Notes: generated by a model not told the origin, from the sequence alone. Counted from the first letter of the stretch, positions 10,381 to 22,765 are shown. The stretch: DNA of 64,000 nt from Adenophora triphylla var. japonica (GCA_022495995.1 JAFEMH010000526.1:597501-661500); one strand, 5' to 3'. Made by a program: numbers and translations.

Positions 10381-12029
10381 CTGATGAGCTTGACGAGCAT
10401 TGCTTGGAGACTGAGGCAGCTAGGGCTCTTTCAAACGATGCCGATGAGTCTGAAGATGACGAGACCTGTGAAGATGATAAAGGCAGAATATGCCACCTGC
10501 AGGATTTGAAATCTTTGTCCAGGTTGTGATTTGAGGAGCAATCCCCATGATCAGATTATGATCACTTGATTATTGTACCCTGTGGGGGAAAAACACAACA
10601 CTACTAGGCACTTTGCATTTTATTCAATTATTGAGTTTTTGCTTATGCATTATTAAATTCATTGCACGAGTCCATCTCGGCTGGGGATGAAAATGGAGTG
10701 AGGATTTTTGCAAGGCTTGACAAGCGGATATGTATGTAGCCATTATGCTATGATGGATTTATGATGGAATGACTGTGTATATGATGATGTATGGGTTGAA
10801 CCCTCTCCCATGAAGGATGGACGATATGGCGCAGCTAGGCAAGTCGGGGTGTACCCAGAGAGTACAGACCGCAGCAGATTGATTCGTTGCTGATAAGAAC
10901 AAAGTGTATCGCGCGCCTGAGGCAGCAAGCAACAGAGAAAGTGCAGAGAAGATCTCGGTTTTGAAGAGATGACTAGGCAAAGCCCCAGTTGATAATGCAA
11001 AGCAAACCCGGAGGGAATCTGGTAAGGAGAGCTTGAGAGGACAGCATAGCAAAGCCCCAGCATGAAGAGATCCAATGCAGTCCCATTACAGGCAGAATCA
11101 TCATGCGGCCAAGGAGGCACCCATCTTTTCAGACCTTAGTCAATTAGTCATAGGCTCGGAAGTATATACGTGCAGGGGCACATCTTTCGAAAAATGGGAA
11201 ATGAATCCCGATTTTGTGCGACACACTCGCTTATGGGTTTGACTCTTTTGAGAGAGTATAAGCACGACAAGGTGTGAAAAAGTGTATGGAAGCCCCTGCT
11301 GACAGAAAGACAGTGTTTGGCTCTATTATTCCTAGAATGTAGAAAAGAAGACTTGTCGAGACCCTCGAAAACTTATCTTATTAGTGATGATCACAAAGCT
11401 GCTTAAAACCCTTTATTGATGTTCGGGTTATTCAACCACCAAGATTGATATGAACAAATATTATGATTAATCACGAGGAGAAAACCAACTGATATCTAGA
11501 ATCAAGCTCGGAAGGGTGGAAAGTGTATATGAACGGTCCTTGATGAGACCGGATTTTCTGAGATCTGTTTGTGATTTCGACCGGACCAATTATGGTTGCC
11601 TACGTTCCCCGCCTTAGGAGGAGCTCAGGTCGCCTTAGTTCGGGCTTATCCCGATTGAGAAGAGAAGGAATGTGAAATTTCAAGATTTTGAGGACCTTTG
11701 AGGATTTTGAGAATTGGAGAATTGAAGATCATGTCCCATTGGAGTGTCCATGAAAGACACGGACGCGAAGCCCCAGTGGGACATTCGCGGCAAGTGTTTG
11801 GGGAGGAGAAATGAAATATGCTCACATGAAGTGCCAAATGAATGGATTGAATTTGCACAATCTTAGATTGATGATTTTGAACCGAGATGGATTAGATTCC
11901 AATTTAAGCAAGCAACGAAGCATTAATTTGATTTAGATCTCGAAGATATTATAATGAAACTGCTATTCGGTAGGAACTGTAGCTGGGCTTCAAGGCTTCA
12001 ATCGGCCATCGGGTGATTTGGAATATCCT

Positions 12030-12274
12030 GACCTCTTAAGATGAGAGGTCGGCGGGGCCTTTTACTGACTTAAACCTCTAAAGATGAGAGGTTGGCTTTT
12101 GGGAATGTGTTTGGGAAATCTAAGGCGAGGAAGATTGATTGCCTCTGGGAATGGGAGGTCAAATTTTGACTTTGGCCATAGGCAAGGGTCAAGGTAATGG
12201 GAATATCCTCTAAAATCGAGAGAATGGCTTGAAATTATTTAGGTAATGGGAATATCCTCTAAAATCGAGAGGAT
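12030..12274. other. series of five 7-7-7 stem-loops (beta)
   Basis: Hairpins lie at 12030-12050 (GACCTCT/AGAGGTC), 12073-12093 (AACCTCT/AGAGGTT), 12140-12160 (TGCCTCT/GGAGGTC, weakened), 12205-12225 (ATCCTCT/AGAGAAT, partly broken) and 12254-12274 (ATCCTCT/AGAGGAT). The last two arise from a local duplication. Compared with alpha, the second hairpin and the last hairpin have both arms changed so that pairing is preserved. Confidence 0.8.
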
Positions 12275-13165
12275 AGTTTGGGATTGGATGGTGGACTGCT
12301 GACGAGAGAAGATCCAAGCTATCGAGAACTTTTGCGAACTTTCGAGAATTCGGGCTCCTTTTGAACATTGGAGGGCCTCTTGAGAAGTCAAAGACTTTTG
12401 CTGAATTGTGAGGATTTAAAATTTTTCTTTTGATAATTTGGAAGGCTTCCTGAGGAACTGAGGATTATATCTGAAATTGTGAGGATTTAAAATCCTTCTT
12501 TTGACAACTTGGAAGGCCTCTTTGAGGAGTTGAGAATTATCGTTGTCCTTCCTTCATGGCTTGAGTATTTTATGCATCTCCGCTTCTCGAAGCTAACTTC
12601 TTGGCATTGCTTGGACTTCTCTCAGTAAGGAGCAAAGGTGATGGCTAAATAGGATTTCAAAACATGCCGATCTTGAAATGAAGGGATATTGTTTAGTGAG
12701 GGTGAGGTAATGGCTTCCCTAGGGTGAAAGGCTTCAACCGCAATCCCTACCGGATGACCCAAATGAGATTAAGTCTTCATTGCTTGCTTAAGCTTAACCG
12801 AGGAAGATTCATGAAAATTCTTTGAGCGATGGAACGACGAGGATGATAAAAGGGGTGTGAGTATATGAGATGCAAGATGGGAAGTTGGCAAGTCCCAATT
12901 TGAGAATGATACCAGTCGATTATCTCACTCCGATCGATTTAAATATTAGTCATTTTAATGCATTAGTAATTGAGCAGCACAACCGATCATCTAGGATAAA
13001 ACCATTTCAATCAAGTGTAATGTGGTGTGCAAGTGATGTCTCGAGCCTAGCAAGAAAAGAACTGAAGATTTTTATTATTGCAAAGCAAAAACTGGTCCAA
13101 CTTGGACTCAACAGACTCATGTCCGAAAGGGACATTCATGATCCTACGAAGACTAATCTACTTCT

Positions 13166-13480
13166 TCAACCTTGTATGGGAGAGCCCCTGGGATTGTTGA
13201 CAGTGTTGGCCATTTGAGAAAGCATCTGGGCCTCACGCTCATGAGCAAGAGCGGCTTCAAGGGTAACCCGCAACTCTTCAATAGACAAATCATTCGAACT
13301 CGGCTGACTCGTAGCAACTGAACCTCCGGACTGGCTATCCAACACATTCTCTCGCACTGTGCATCCAGATTCTCGAATCGATAAACAACCGCTTGGACAC
13401 TTGAGCTGCTTCCGCCTAAGGGATATGGACCAAATGAGCGTCGGGGACCGGAGTACGCACCCAACTTGCCATGACTGCAT
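13166..13480 (-). CDS. short gag-like remnant ORF in beta
   Basis: An open frame of 104 codons is present. Residues near 18-30 (WSISLRRKQLKCPSG) and 66-85 (containing SIEELRVTLEAALAHE) match the broken frames of both alpha copies (5370-5660 and 39060-39418). The second part is charged and likely helical. The shared peptide across two diverged families suggests former coding. It lies about 1.2 kb downstream of the primer-binding site, in the place of gag. I do not recognise a domain, and it may no longer be translated. Confidence 0.4.
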   Translation of the reverse strand: MQSWQVGCVLRSPTLIWSISLRRKQLKCPSGCLSIRESGCTVRENVLDSQSGGSVATSQPSSNDLSIEELRVTLEAALAHEREAQMLSQMANTVNNPRGSPIQG

Positions 13481-14405
13481 AGGTGATAGGGGTCGGTAAG
13501 GTGGTGGAGGAAAGGACCTTGAGATGGTATGGGAGAGGGAAGAATATGGAAGGAGATGGACTCATGCAGCATCTTATTACTGTTCAAGTAGAAAACATTG
13601 TCTTTTAAGTCCTAGAGACGGTTGGAAAAGGCTAACCCTTTATTCACGCAATCTAGAACCTCGGGGGAACCTATGGACACATCATCCAAAAATACACCAA
13701 ATGTATTGATTCAAAATTAATAATAGGCAATAATACCTAAATAAAACTGAAGCATTTATGGGACGGACGAGCAATCTCAATTTCTGGAGAAATTTGGTCA
13801 GCATAACGGGTATTCCTGAAGAAATTCAAGGAAAAATCCGGCATGACCTCTTGTCGGTGCACGTTGACAAAGCGATATGATCTCTCGTTAGAACATGCCG
13901 TGGGAACGACATGTCCTTTCGTGAAATCATGTTGCGATGGCAACATGCCCACACGTGCTAGGTTTTGGGATAGGTACGAAAGCCTATTATAAATTTTTGA
14001 AACAAGTCATTTTAGTGTATTTGAAAATGGCGTGTCAAAAACCAACCATTTTGGGTGAGTTTAAAAGTGTGGCGCCACCTATAACGCGCTAGGGGAATAT
14101 GTTTGATTTCAGGCGCTCAAGCGTAGGCGAATTTCATGGCCGCCCGCGATGCCTTCAATCGCACCCGAGAGTTCTAGATCTACGTGAACTAGTGTGCGGA
14201 TGACTATCTTCCTTTATTTTGCGAAAAAGATTTTTTTTATTTTTTTTTATTTTTCTTTCTTTATTTGAAAAGGGGGGATAAAATGAAAACAACTCACACA
14301 CACCCCACATGAATATAATAATCAAATGATAATGAATTGATCATGGGGACTGCCCCACAATCACAACCTGCACCAAGAAATTAAATCCTGCAAATTGGCA
14401 TGAAC

Positions 14406-14450
14406 CGTCGCGGGACACAGGACATGGAAGGCATCTCATGTCGCACGACT
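14406..14450. promoter_or_regulatory. paired dyads in beta, 33 bp apart
   Basis: CGTCGCGGGACA at 14406-14417 is followed by TGTCGCACGACT at 14439-14450. This is the beta equivalent of 6607-6651, with changed cores but the same spacing. Confidence 0.55.
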
Positions 14451-14697
14451 GGTACAGCCAGTCTTCCATAATTAAAGCAGAGCAAGCCCCAGCCTCCCAG
14501 TCATAGCAATATGCTCAATCCCAAGCCTTAGCACACCAAAAACAAAAGGGATACATGGGGGAAAAGGCAACAAACAAAGGACATAACATGTATTTATACA
14601 CATAAGACGTCACAAACAATGCACACATAAATGAATGAAATGGAAGTTGAACGAGAACGAAAGTTTGACCCACTTTTTGAAAAACAAGTTTCAAATG

Positions 14698-14715
14698 TCC
14701 CCAGCAGAGTCGCCA
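14698..14715 (-). other. primer-binding site of beta
   Basis: The minus strand reads TGGCGACTCTGCTGGGGA one base from the LTR end at 14717. It is identical to the site of element 1 at 34401-34418, although the two elements otherwise differ. Confidence 0.8.
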
Positions 14716-14716
14716 C

Positions 14717-16826
14717 TGAATGAACGCTCACCGAAAAATAATAAAAAATAGGGAGTCGCCACGCCGTTTTTAAGGAAACATTGAAAACCTTTTTGAAAGA
14801 GAAAATGGGTTCGGGGGTCAGATTACGTGTTGGGAAGAATCGAGAGTTCACCCAACATGCCTCGTCCGTAGACGAGTCTTTCAATTGTTCAACATCCAAA
14901 ATATTCAAATGTGTGTGCGAAGTGTGTATGACAATATATGTATAAAAATGCATTTTAATGCTTTATTGATAAACTGCGAGGAATACAACTCGTGAGTCAC
15001 TTATTTTGGGGGCCCACGTCCCGATTACAACGAGGCAAACGAATTACAAATGAAAACAGACCATCTGCAGTGTGACTTAGTATGTCGCGTGACACAGGAT
15101 ACACTTGGCCCGATGTGTCGCGGGACATACTATGCCCTATGCATAGGTTTACAACTGATTTGATTACAGGAACGATCCAATATCAACAACGAGGTAAACA
15201 GAATGAAATTAACGATAACAACGAGATTAATTAATGGAACAAGAAAATATCAACATCGAGGTTAACAAAGATGGAATTAATGGAAACAAACCAATAGCAA
15301 CAACGAGGTTAACCAAAAAAGGAACTAACAACAATAACGAGATTGCAAAGATGGAAATATCAAATTGCAACGAGACAATATCATCACCTAGATGTGGATA
15401 AACAAGTGAGAGAGAATGAATATGACGGATTCATCCTCTATTTGGTGTCTAGACCAACCAATATCAAACAAAGCCCAAGCTCACAGATCAACTATGCTGG
15501 GAACAACATGATATTATAACAAAACCATTCAAATAAATCAGGTTCTATCCTGAACCTGATGACCAACACCAACTACGGCAAAAAAACCCATGAACAACTG
15601 AGAACAATATCAAACACGGCAAAATCCATGAATCAACGAGGAGAGAACATTGTATAGATAAGGCATATGAATCAGAACGTGATTATCACAAATATACACC
15701 AAGGCAGAGAAGTATAATTGCAGATTCATAGACTATACACGAAGACCATGGAACTGGCATAAGATGAATACGCAGCAGAGATGAAGAGTAAGATTTAGAG
15801 ATTACCTTTGGAGTATCCACGATCCTTATACCAAGTTAGGTATAAGGAGCTTCAATTCGGCTTCAGAATGAGAGAGAGAGAGATCGAGCTCAGCTTCAGT
15901 TCGGCTTCAAAGGGAGACGGAGGTGGTGAATGGCTCAGGGTCTGTATATAGGGAAGATGGCGTAGACGGATTTGGGGAGAATTGAGAAGAACGGTGAGGG
16001 AGATTAAGGGAGCTTAGGTTGCCGGTGATTGGGTTTTGAGGGAAGACGGTGAGAAGGGTTGCTCCGGTGAACTGGTTTGGTGTGGGAGAGAAGTATGGTG
16101 GGCTTGGCCGGAGAGGGATTTGGCTAGGTGAGGAAGAAGACGATCGGAGGGAGCAATGGCGAGATTGCATTTAGTGAGAGAAAGTGTCTAATGAGAGAGA
16201 GGGAATCTGAGAGTGAGAGGCTTTGGGTCGCCGGCGAGGGAGGTTCAGGTGAAGGTGAGGAAGATGATTGAGAGAAATCGGGTTGTTGTTTTTGGGTTGC
16301 CGGCAACTGGGCTTTGAGGGAGAATAGAGAGGGATTTGGGTTGTGAAGGTTTGGTGGGGAGGTTATCGCCAGCGAAGGGGAATGGTGAGGAGGATGATTC
16401 TGGTTTTGGGGGAGAGTTCAACGAGGAACCATTAGAGAGAGAATGGTGAGGACCTCTGTTTATTGCGTATAGAGAGAGAGTGCGGGTAGAGAGAGAGAGA
16501 GAATACAGTGATGAAGGCCCCCTTGCAAAATGAACATATTTCCTTATTTAACGTAATTTGGGAATGAATTAATATGTCACACGACCCAACCAGGATAACC
16601 GTCTTCCTTCTAAAACCTGCCAAGTGGCGAAATCTGGACCCTTCCTGAGTAATTCCTTAAAGGTCCAATCTGTATAATTCTTTCCACGTCCTTCCTTAGC
16701 GAAAAACTTATAAAAGTTCCCGGAAATCTCGGAATGAACTGGAAATTTATCAAAACGCTCCCAAGCGCACTTTTATTGAGTAAAAGGCACATTTGTTGGG
16801 CCGCGAGTTGGATTGGGGTACTCACA
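14717..16826 (-). mobile_element. beta-family LTR, right copy (5' LTR)
   Basis: This 2110-bp LTR starts TGAATGAACGCTC and ends TACTCACA. It is closely similar to 6924-9050. On its right, sequence beginning ACGACCCCAAAG follows directly. That sequence is the middle of an alpha LTR (compare 41217-41225), so beta inserted into an alpha LTR. The dyad pair lies at 15083/15116 and a TATA-like TTATTTAA near 16544. Confidence 0.85.
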
Positions 16827-17081
16827 ACGACCCCAAAGAGATCCAAGCTTAGATGAACGTGGATATGAGACGATCCACGCTCACCTTAGCATAATTCGTG
16901 CACAACGCACATAATCACATGAACAAAACAAGTATCATCACCACGAAAAATGTATAAAATAGAACGATCAGAATATCCAAACAACTCAGAGTATACTACA
17001 TACTAAAATGAAGCTACAACAAAACTAGTATACTCAGTTCTACACTATAAGCATTTTAACATGGAAATTGCACTACGCAGC

Positions 17082-17133
<52 letters not shown>

Positions 17134-18163
17134 AGGATTCATTACCCTCGTAGTGTCCACGCTCCTTAAACCACGTTAGGTAGAAGGATCTTCAAATCGG
17201 CTTTCGGGAACAAACTCGAACTCGCAGATTGAATTGGCTGTGAAGCTTCAAGCGTTGAACGGACTTAGGACTTGGAATAACAGGGGAAGGAGGTGATCGG
17301 TTTTGGGGATGTGAGCAGAGAACCGAGGGAGAATGAGAGATTGGATTGGGAATTGAGGAAAGGAATTGGGTCGTGAATTTGGATACGTATCGGGTGCCGG
17401 AACAGGAAGGAGGCAAGCATGGGGATAGAGAAGAACGGTGAAGCGGTGGTGAATTTGACCGGAGAGAGAGAGAATGGTGAGCTTGGCCGGAGAAGGAGGG
17501 CTTCGGTTTGGGTAGAGAGAGGGAGAGAACGGCGATAAAGGTTGATTTGGAGAGAGTTAGGTTCAGAGAGGAAGGGGTTGAAGTCGCCGGTTGATTGGGA
17601 TGTGAGGGAGAGGATTAATGGCGGGTTTGGCCGGAGAGGGAGAGGCTAGATTGAGGGGAAGGAAACCATTGAGGGAGCGGCCATGGCAATTGCGTTTAGA
17701 GAGAGAGAGGAGAGAGAGAGAGTGGTTTTGCAGATAGAGAGAGTTAGGGAGAGTTTTAGAGAGAGAGGCTGAGAATCTGTGTGTGAGAGTCCCTTTTGCC
17801 AAATGAACGAATTTGGTATTTAAAGCTGATTTGGGCAAACGCTTTAATATGTCGCACGACCTTTCGCTTCGCTTTTCCATGGCTCAATCTGTCGCACGAC
17901 GGGACGAGCCAATAACCGTTTCTGGCGCCAGAAACTAATTCTGGAACATTCCAGGCTAATTCCTTAAAGGTCCAAAGCCAATAATTCCTTGTAGGTCCTT
18001 TTGTCCGGGAAAATACTAAAAAATGCTTCCTTCGCGAGAAACTTATGAAATGTTTTCGAAAGTATCGAAACGGACCGGAAATTTACCAAAACGCCCCTTA
18101 GTGCAATTTTATCATTTAAAATGCACCTAAAAAGGGATCGCGAATTGGATTGGAGTACTTACA
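16827..18163 (-). mobile_element. right part of an alpha LTR interrupted by beta
   Basis: It matches 41221-42523 and 1-1114 and ends TACTTACA at 18163. The first five bases, ACGAC, would be one copy of the target duplication made by beta. The left part of this LTR, about 650 bp, is missing on the other side of beta. The TATA-like box and two GTCGCACGAC dyads (17849 and 17890) are kept. Open frames in the GA-rich part are not genes. Confidence 0.8.
17088..17132. repeat. (GA)n microsatellite
   Basis: This is a GA run at the same LTR site as 31-80. Confidence 0.9.
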
Positions 18164-19774
18164 GAGCCCCTCGGCAACGTCACTTTTGGAGAAAGTGAGG
18201 TTGTCGATAAAATAAGACCCAATCCCAATGAGCGGTCAAGGGATAAGGCGAAGGGCTGGACGATGACTGGTGAGATCGGATGGCTGGACCTTTGGAGAAA
18301 GGATTCCTACGTATTCCTGGGAGGGAATCAAGCCGATCGTAGTTCTGGGACGAAATTGATTGAAGGAGTCTGAACGTAGGGGAAGCTATTTGAAGGTCTC
18401 TTGACCTAAAAGGAACTATTTGAAGGTCTCTTGACCTAGAAAGGATCATTTGAAGGTCTCTTGACCTAAAGGGAACTATTTGAAGGTCTCTTAACCTAAA
18501 AGGAACTATTTGAAGGTCTCTTGACTTAGAAGGAACTATTTGAAGGTCTCTTGACCTAGAAGGAACTATTTGAAGGTCTCTTGACCTAGAAAGGATCATT
18601 TGAAGGTCTCTTGACCTAAAAGGAACTATTTGAAGGTCTCTTGACCTAGAAGGAACTATTTAAAGGTCTCTTGACCTAGAAGGAAATATTTGAAGGTCTA
18701 TTGACCTAGAAGGGATAATTTGAAGGTCTTTTGACCTAAAAGGAACTATTTGAAGGTCTCTTGACCTAGAAGGAATCATTTGAAGCTATCGCTACCTAGA
18801 AGGGATAATTTGAAGGTCTTTTGACCTAAAAGGAACTATTTGAAGGTCTCTTGACCTAGAAGGAATCATTTGAAGGTATTGCTACCTAGAACGGGATTAT
18901 TTGAAGGCATCCAACCTGAAACGGGATTATTTGAAGGCATCCAACCTGGAAGGGATTTTTTAAGGTCTCTTGACCTAAAAGAGATCATTTGAAGGTCTCT
19001 TGATCTAAAAAGGGATTATTTTAAGGTCTCTTGATCTAAAAGGGATCATTTGAAGGTATTTTGACCTAAAAGGAACTATTTGAAGGTCTCTTGACCTAAA
19101 AGGAATCATTTGAAGGTATCGCTACCTAGAACGGGATTATTTGAAGGCATCCAACCTGAAACGGGATTATTTGAAGGCATCGAACCTGGAAGGGATTATT
19201 TGAAGGTCTCTTGACCTAAAAGGGATCATTTGAAGGTCTCTTAACCTAAAAAGGGATTATTTTAAGGTCTCTTGACCTAAAAGGGATCATTTGAAGTATT
19301 TTTGACCTAAAAGGAACTATTTGAAGGTCTCTTGACCTAAAAGGAATCATTTGAAGGTATCGCTACCTAGAACGGGATTATTTGAAGGCATCCAACCTGG
19401 AACGGGATTATTTGAAGGCATCCAACCTGGAAGGGATTTTTTGAAGGTCTCTTGACCTAAAAGGGGATCATTTGAAGGCATCCGACCTGGAACGGGATTA
19501 ATGCTTCTAGCAAAGTAATTGACTGAGATGTGCTTTCATACCTGTGTTGTGCTCACCTGTAGCTGCCGGAGGGTCTCGTGCTACTGCTTGATGGGATGTA
19601 GCTGTCAAGGGTTTCATGCTATCATTGATCCTGCTGGGGATAGATGTGACTATCGGAGGGTCTGATGCTATCGTTGTTGGGGAGACTGACAGATGCGGAC
19701 TCTTTGTCTCGGTTTATCATGCAGAATAGGCTTTTGAAGTCGCCGAGACTGGTGAGCATTATTGCTTGGATACT
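18164..19774 (-). mobile_element. alpha internal region copy 2, left part
   Basis: It matches 1115-2698 of copy 1. It carries the conserved 3' segment (18270-18350) and the minisatellite. It breaks off at ATACT (19770-19774), where element 1 begins, and resumes at 36349. Confidence 0.85.
18381..19500. repeat. alpha minisatellite, copy 2
   Basis: It has the same 30-32 bp units as 1333-2422, with small differences in the order of variant blocks. Confidence 0.95.
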
Positions 19775-20559
19775 TGTGAATGTGGTGCCCAAAATCTTTT
19801 TTGTGTTTTAATTTGGATTCACTTGAGTTTGAAAATATCCGGTTTAATTTGTAAAAACGGAGTCGCCACGCCATTTTGATTTCCTCAAAACTTTGAAAAA
19901 AAGGAATTAGGGTTCGGAGGTTAAGTTACCCCTTGGAAAGAACGGATCGTCGTTCACCCAAGGTTCCTTGCCAAAGCAAATCTCCCAAGATTCCATTTTT
20001 CGTGCTTGCTTGCGTGCTTTCTTGTGTGCTTGTGTTGAAAAAGGGGGGGGGGGATGTTCCAAGTTGTCTTCCGGACGTATAAACCATTTAGTTGGTTATT
20101 GCTCGGGATTCCTTGGATTTTTATGTGTTCGGGACTTTGATCCCCTCCTCATCTTGGACTTGTGATCATCACTATTTGACCTTGGGTCATGTGTGATCGA
20201 GAGAAGGACTCTCTCTTATAGTCCAAAATGAGGTTCTTTAGAAAGGAGTATCCTTAGCCCATCAATACTACATCTTGAGACGATTGAGCTTGTATAGGGA
20301 CTATTATGCTCATCTCAAGTGATGATCGGAGATATAGGGTTCAAGGTTTATCCCTTTCTAAAGAGATTGTGGCACCTTTAATGGAAGAAACGATGTAAAG
20401 ATAGGATCTTTACACCGGTCCGCTCCAAAGGATGCATCACATGCCAAAGGGGACTAGGGGAAGGGTATAAAGATTGGATCTTTATGCTCTTCCTATGCTT
20501 TTCCTGCCTTAGGAAGATCACTAAGCAATCCTAGGAAAGAGAGATCCAATCATGAGGGA

Positions 20560-20850
20560 CATGAAGGATGCATTATAAACTAAAAATGACATTTTTAATG
20601 AAAAAGATGACATTTTTGTGCCAAGGATGCTATTTGTTTGCAAAGGATGCTTTTTGATGTAAAGAAATGATCTTTAATGCAAATGATGCATTTTTATGTG
20701 TAAAAATGAAGTTTCAAGTGCAAAGGATGCAACTTTCATGTAAAGATAACATTTTTATGAGCAAAGGATGCATAAAGATATCATTTTTAGGAGCAAAAGA
20801 TGCTACTTTAATGCAAAGGATGCAAAAGTAGGGGGATATGATTTACATGC
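20560..20850. repeat. degenerate LTR sub-repeats
   Basis: Repeated words of the type GCAAAGGATGC and ATGACATTTTTAATG occur every 25-35 bp. The same block occurs at 35205-35460 with a deletion of about 20 bp. Confidence 0.7.
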
Positions 20851-21143
20851 TTAAAGATATGACCTTTAATGACAATATACCAAATCCCAAGCAGATATAT
20901 AGTAATACGTAAAGCAAGGAGCAAATATATCACATATATACAAGCATAATGTAAGATAAAGGGGATGAGAGGTTACCAATGGTGGTGACCTCTTTCTCTT
21001 GGAAGTTTGCCTAGGGAAAGGACCAACTTTTGGAGGTTTTAAGGAGGAGGGAGGTGGTTTTTGGCACTCTCAGCTCTCTGTATTTTCGTAGTGTTATTTT
21101 GGCTGAGTTTCAGTGCTGAAAACTGTATATAAAAATGGGTAGA

Positions 21144-21225
21144 GGAGGCCTCTATTTATAGGCACTCTGGGAAAAGCTAATGAAGCCGTGCGGCCTAGAG
21201 TTCTATTCTAATGCAGCCGTGCGGC
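21144..21225 (-). promoter_or_regulatory. LTR core promoter: TATA box plus paired dyads
   Basis: On the minus strand TATAAATAG (21160-21152) is preceded 25-64 bp upstream by two GCCGTGCGGC-type dyads with starts 31 bp apart. The same unit lies at 36057-36130 in the other LTR. TATAAATAG is a standard plant core promoter word. The dyads have no known role and are inferred to be promoter elements from position. Confidence 0.6.
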
Positions 21226-21769
21226 ATTATCCACTATGACTCAGCACCTTTCTAGAATCAGGCAAGGTGGCCTTCTAGAAGGGTTTTTATATTAAAGGAA
21301 AACATGGTTTTTTAATTCCAAGTAATTCCTACACCCCTCGGAAGGTTCGAAATAGTTCCCGAATCGCTCCTGAACTTTAGGAAAGTCCGGGGAATTGCCG
21401 GAAAACTTAACCGGAAGGCATGAGCCAGATTTGGGTACTTACAGAATCCCCTCGGCAACGTCACTTGCAGGGCGAGTGGGGTTATCGATAGAAAAGGATC
21501 CGATCTGGCGAATGCCGAGATGGATTGGGTGACCAAGGTGGTCGAGTGGCTGAACCTTTGGAAGGCTACCAAGTATCCCGAATGGGAATCAAGCCATAAT
21601 CGTAGTTCGGAATAATATCCGCTAAGGAAGGGCGAAGAGAAACTGGTCTCTTGCTGGGGAAATAGAAGAGAAAGTGACCTGGGAGGTCAAGCGACTGATC
21701 CTACTGGGGATATGCTAGAAGTGACCGATGTGGTCGGATATCTAGACCTCTATGAGGGGCTACTTCACC

Positions 21770-22045
21770 ACTGAGGCGTGACGAAGGAACAGGGTGACCG
21801 TTGCGGTCGGATGACTGGACCTTTTATGAAAGGCTCATGCACCACTGAGGAGTGAGGCATGAAAAGGGTGACCAATGTGGTCGGATGGCTGGACCTTTAT
21901 GAAAGGCTACCTACGTTTTATGAAAGGCTCATGCACCACTGAGGAGTGAGGCATGAAAAGGGTGACCAATGTGGTCGGATGGCTGGACCTTTATGAAAGG
22001 CTACCTACGTATCCCGGAGGAATCAAGCCTTGGTCGTAGTTCAAG
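21770..22045. repeat. duplicated segment of about 90-100 bp in element 1
   Basis: The block with GCACCACTGAGGAGTGAGGC and GTGGTCGGATGGCTGGACC occurs two to three times. The last copy includes the conserved 3' segment (TACGTATCCC, GGAATCAAGCC). Confidence 0.8.
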
Positions 22046-22089
22046 CATCACTAGATAGCTAGGAACGATGTCTAGGATCCTTGAGGTTT

Positions 22090-22171
22090 TGACAATTAAT
22101 GGAGGTTGTCACCTGATTGACAATTAATGGAGGTTGTCACCTGATTGACAATTAATGGAGGTTGTCACCTG
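22090..22171. repeat. 28-bp tandem repeat, three copies
   Basis: The unit is TGACAATTAATGGAGGTTGT plus CACCTGAT, repeated without change three times. A single diverged unit (GACAATTCGGAGGTTGTCACC) lies at about 22577. Confidence 0.9.
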
Positions 22172-22204
22172 AGGAAACTAGAGCTTACGTCACTATCGGG
22201 GAGA

Positions 22205-22562
22205 TAGAGGTAGATAAAGTTGGAAAAACTTGAGCGTACTTCTCAATCTGTGAGATAGAGGTAGCTAAAGTTGGAAAAACTTGAGCGTACTTCTCAATCT
22301 ATGAGATAGAGGTAGCTAAAGTTTGGGGAACTCGAGCGTACTTCTCAATCTGTGATAGAGGTAGCTTAAGTTTGGAGAACTTGAGCGTACTTCTCAATCT
22401 GTGATAGAGGTAGCTTAAGTTTGGAGAACTTGAGCGTACTTCTCAATCTGTGATAGAGGTAGCTAAAGTTTGGAGAATCTTGAGCGTACTTCTCAATCTG
22501 TGATAGAGGTAGCTAATGTTTGGAGAACTTGAGCGTACTTCTCAATCTGTGATAGAGGTAGC
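22205..22562. repeat. element 1 minisatellite, about 48 bp unit
   Basis: There are about seven copies of a unit containing TTGAGCGTACTTCTCAATCT, GATAGAGGTAGCTAAAG and TTGGAGAA. It occupies the same position, just inside the polypurine side, as the unrelated alpha and beta minisatellites. Confidence 0.9.
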
Positions 22563-22765
22563 TAAATTTTAGATTTTGACAATTCGGAGGTTGTCACCTA
22601 GCGTTATTCTGTTATAACGGAAGTAACGGAGGCGACTTGGGAGAGAAATTAATTCTTCTTGGAGATAACGGATACAGTGTTACTCTAGTTAAGAAATAAC
22701 GGGAGTTGTATGCCCAAGTGGAAAGTCCAAGGGCAAAGATGTAATTTCTGCTCAGAGAAAAAGAA

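Larger units (their letters stand above)
9051..14716 (-). mobile_element. beta internal region (non-autonomous LTR element)
   Basis: This 5.67-kb internal region is bounded by beta LTRs. It has a polypurine-side motif at the left and a primer-binding site at 14715-14698. Its order matches alpha (minisatellite, conserved 3' segment, hairpin series, gag-like remnant, paired dyads). It carries different minisatellites, however, and lacks the large pyrimidine-loop inverted repeat. No pol domains are visible. Confidence 0.8.
19775..21443 (-). mobile_element. element 1, 3' LTR
   Basis: It starts TGTGAATGTGG and ends TACTTACA in + orientation. A minus-strand TATA box TATAAATAG lies at 21160-21152. 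Two GCCGTGCGGC dyads lie upstream of it at 21185-21194 and 21216-21225. It lacks the MITE found in the other LTR, so it gives the empty site for that insertion. Confidence 0.9.
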
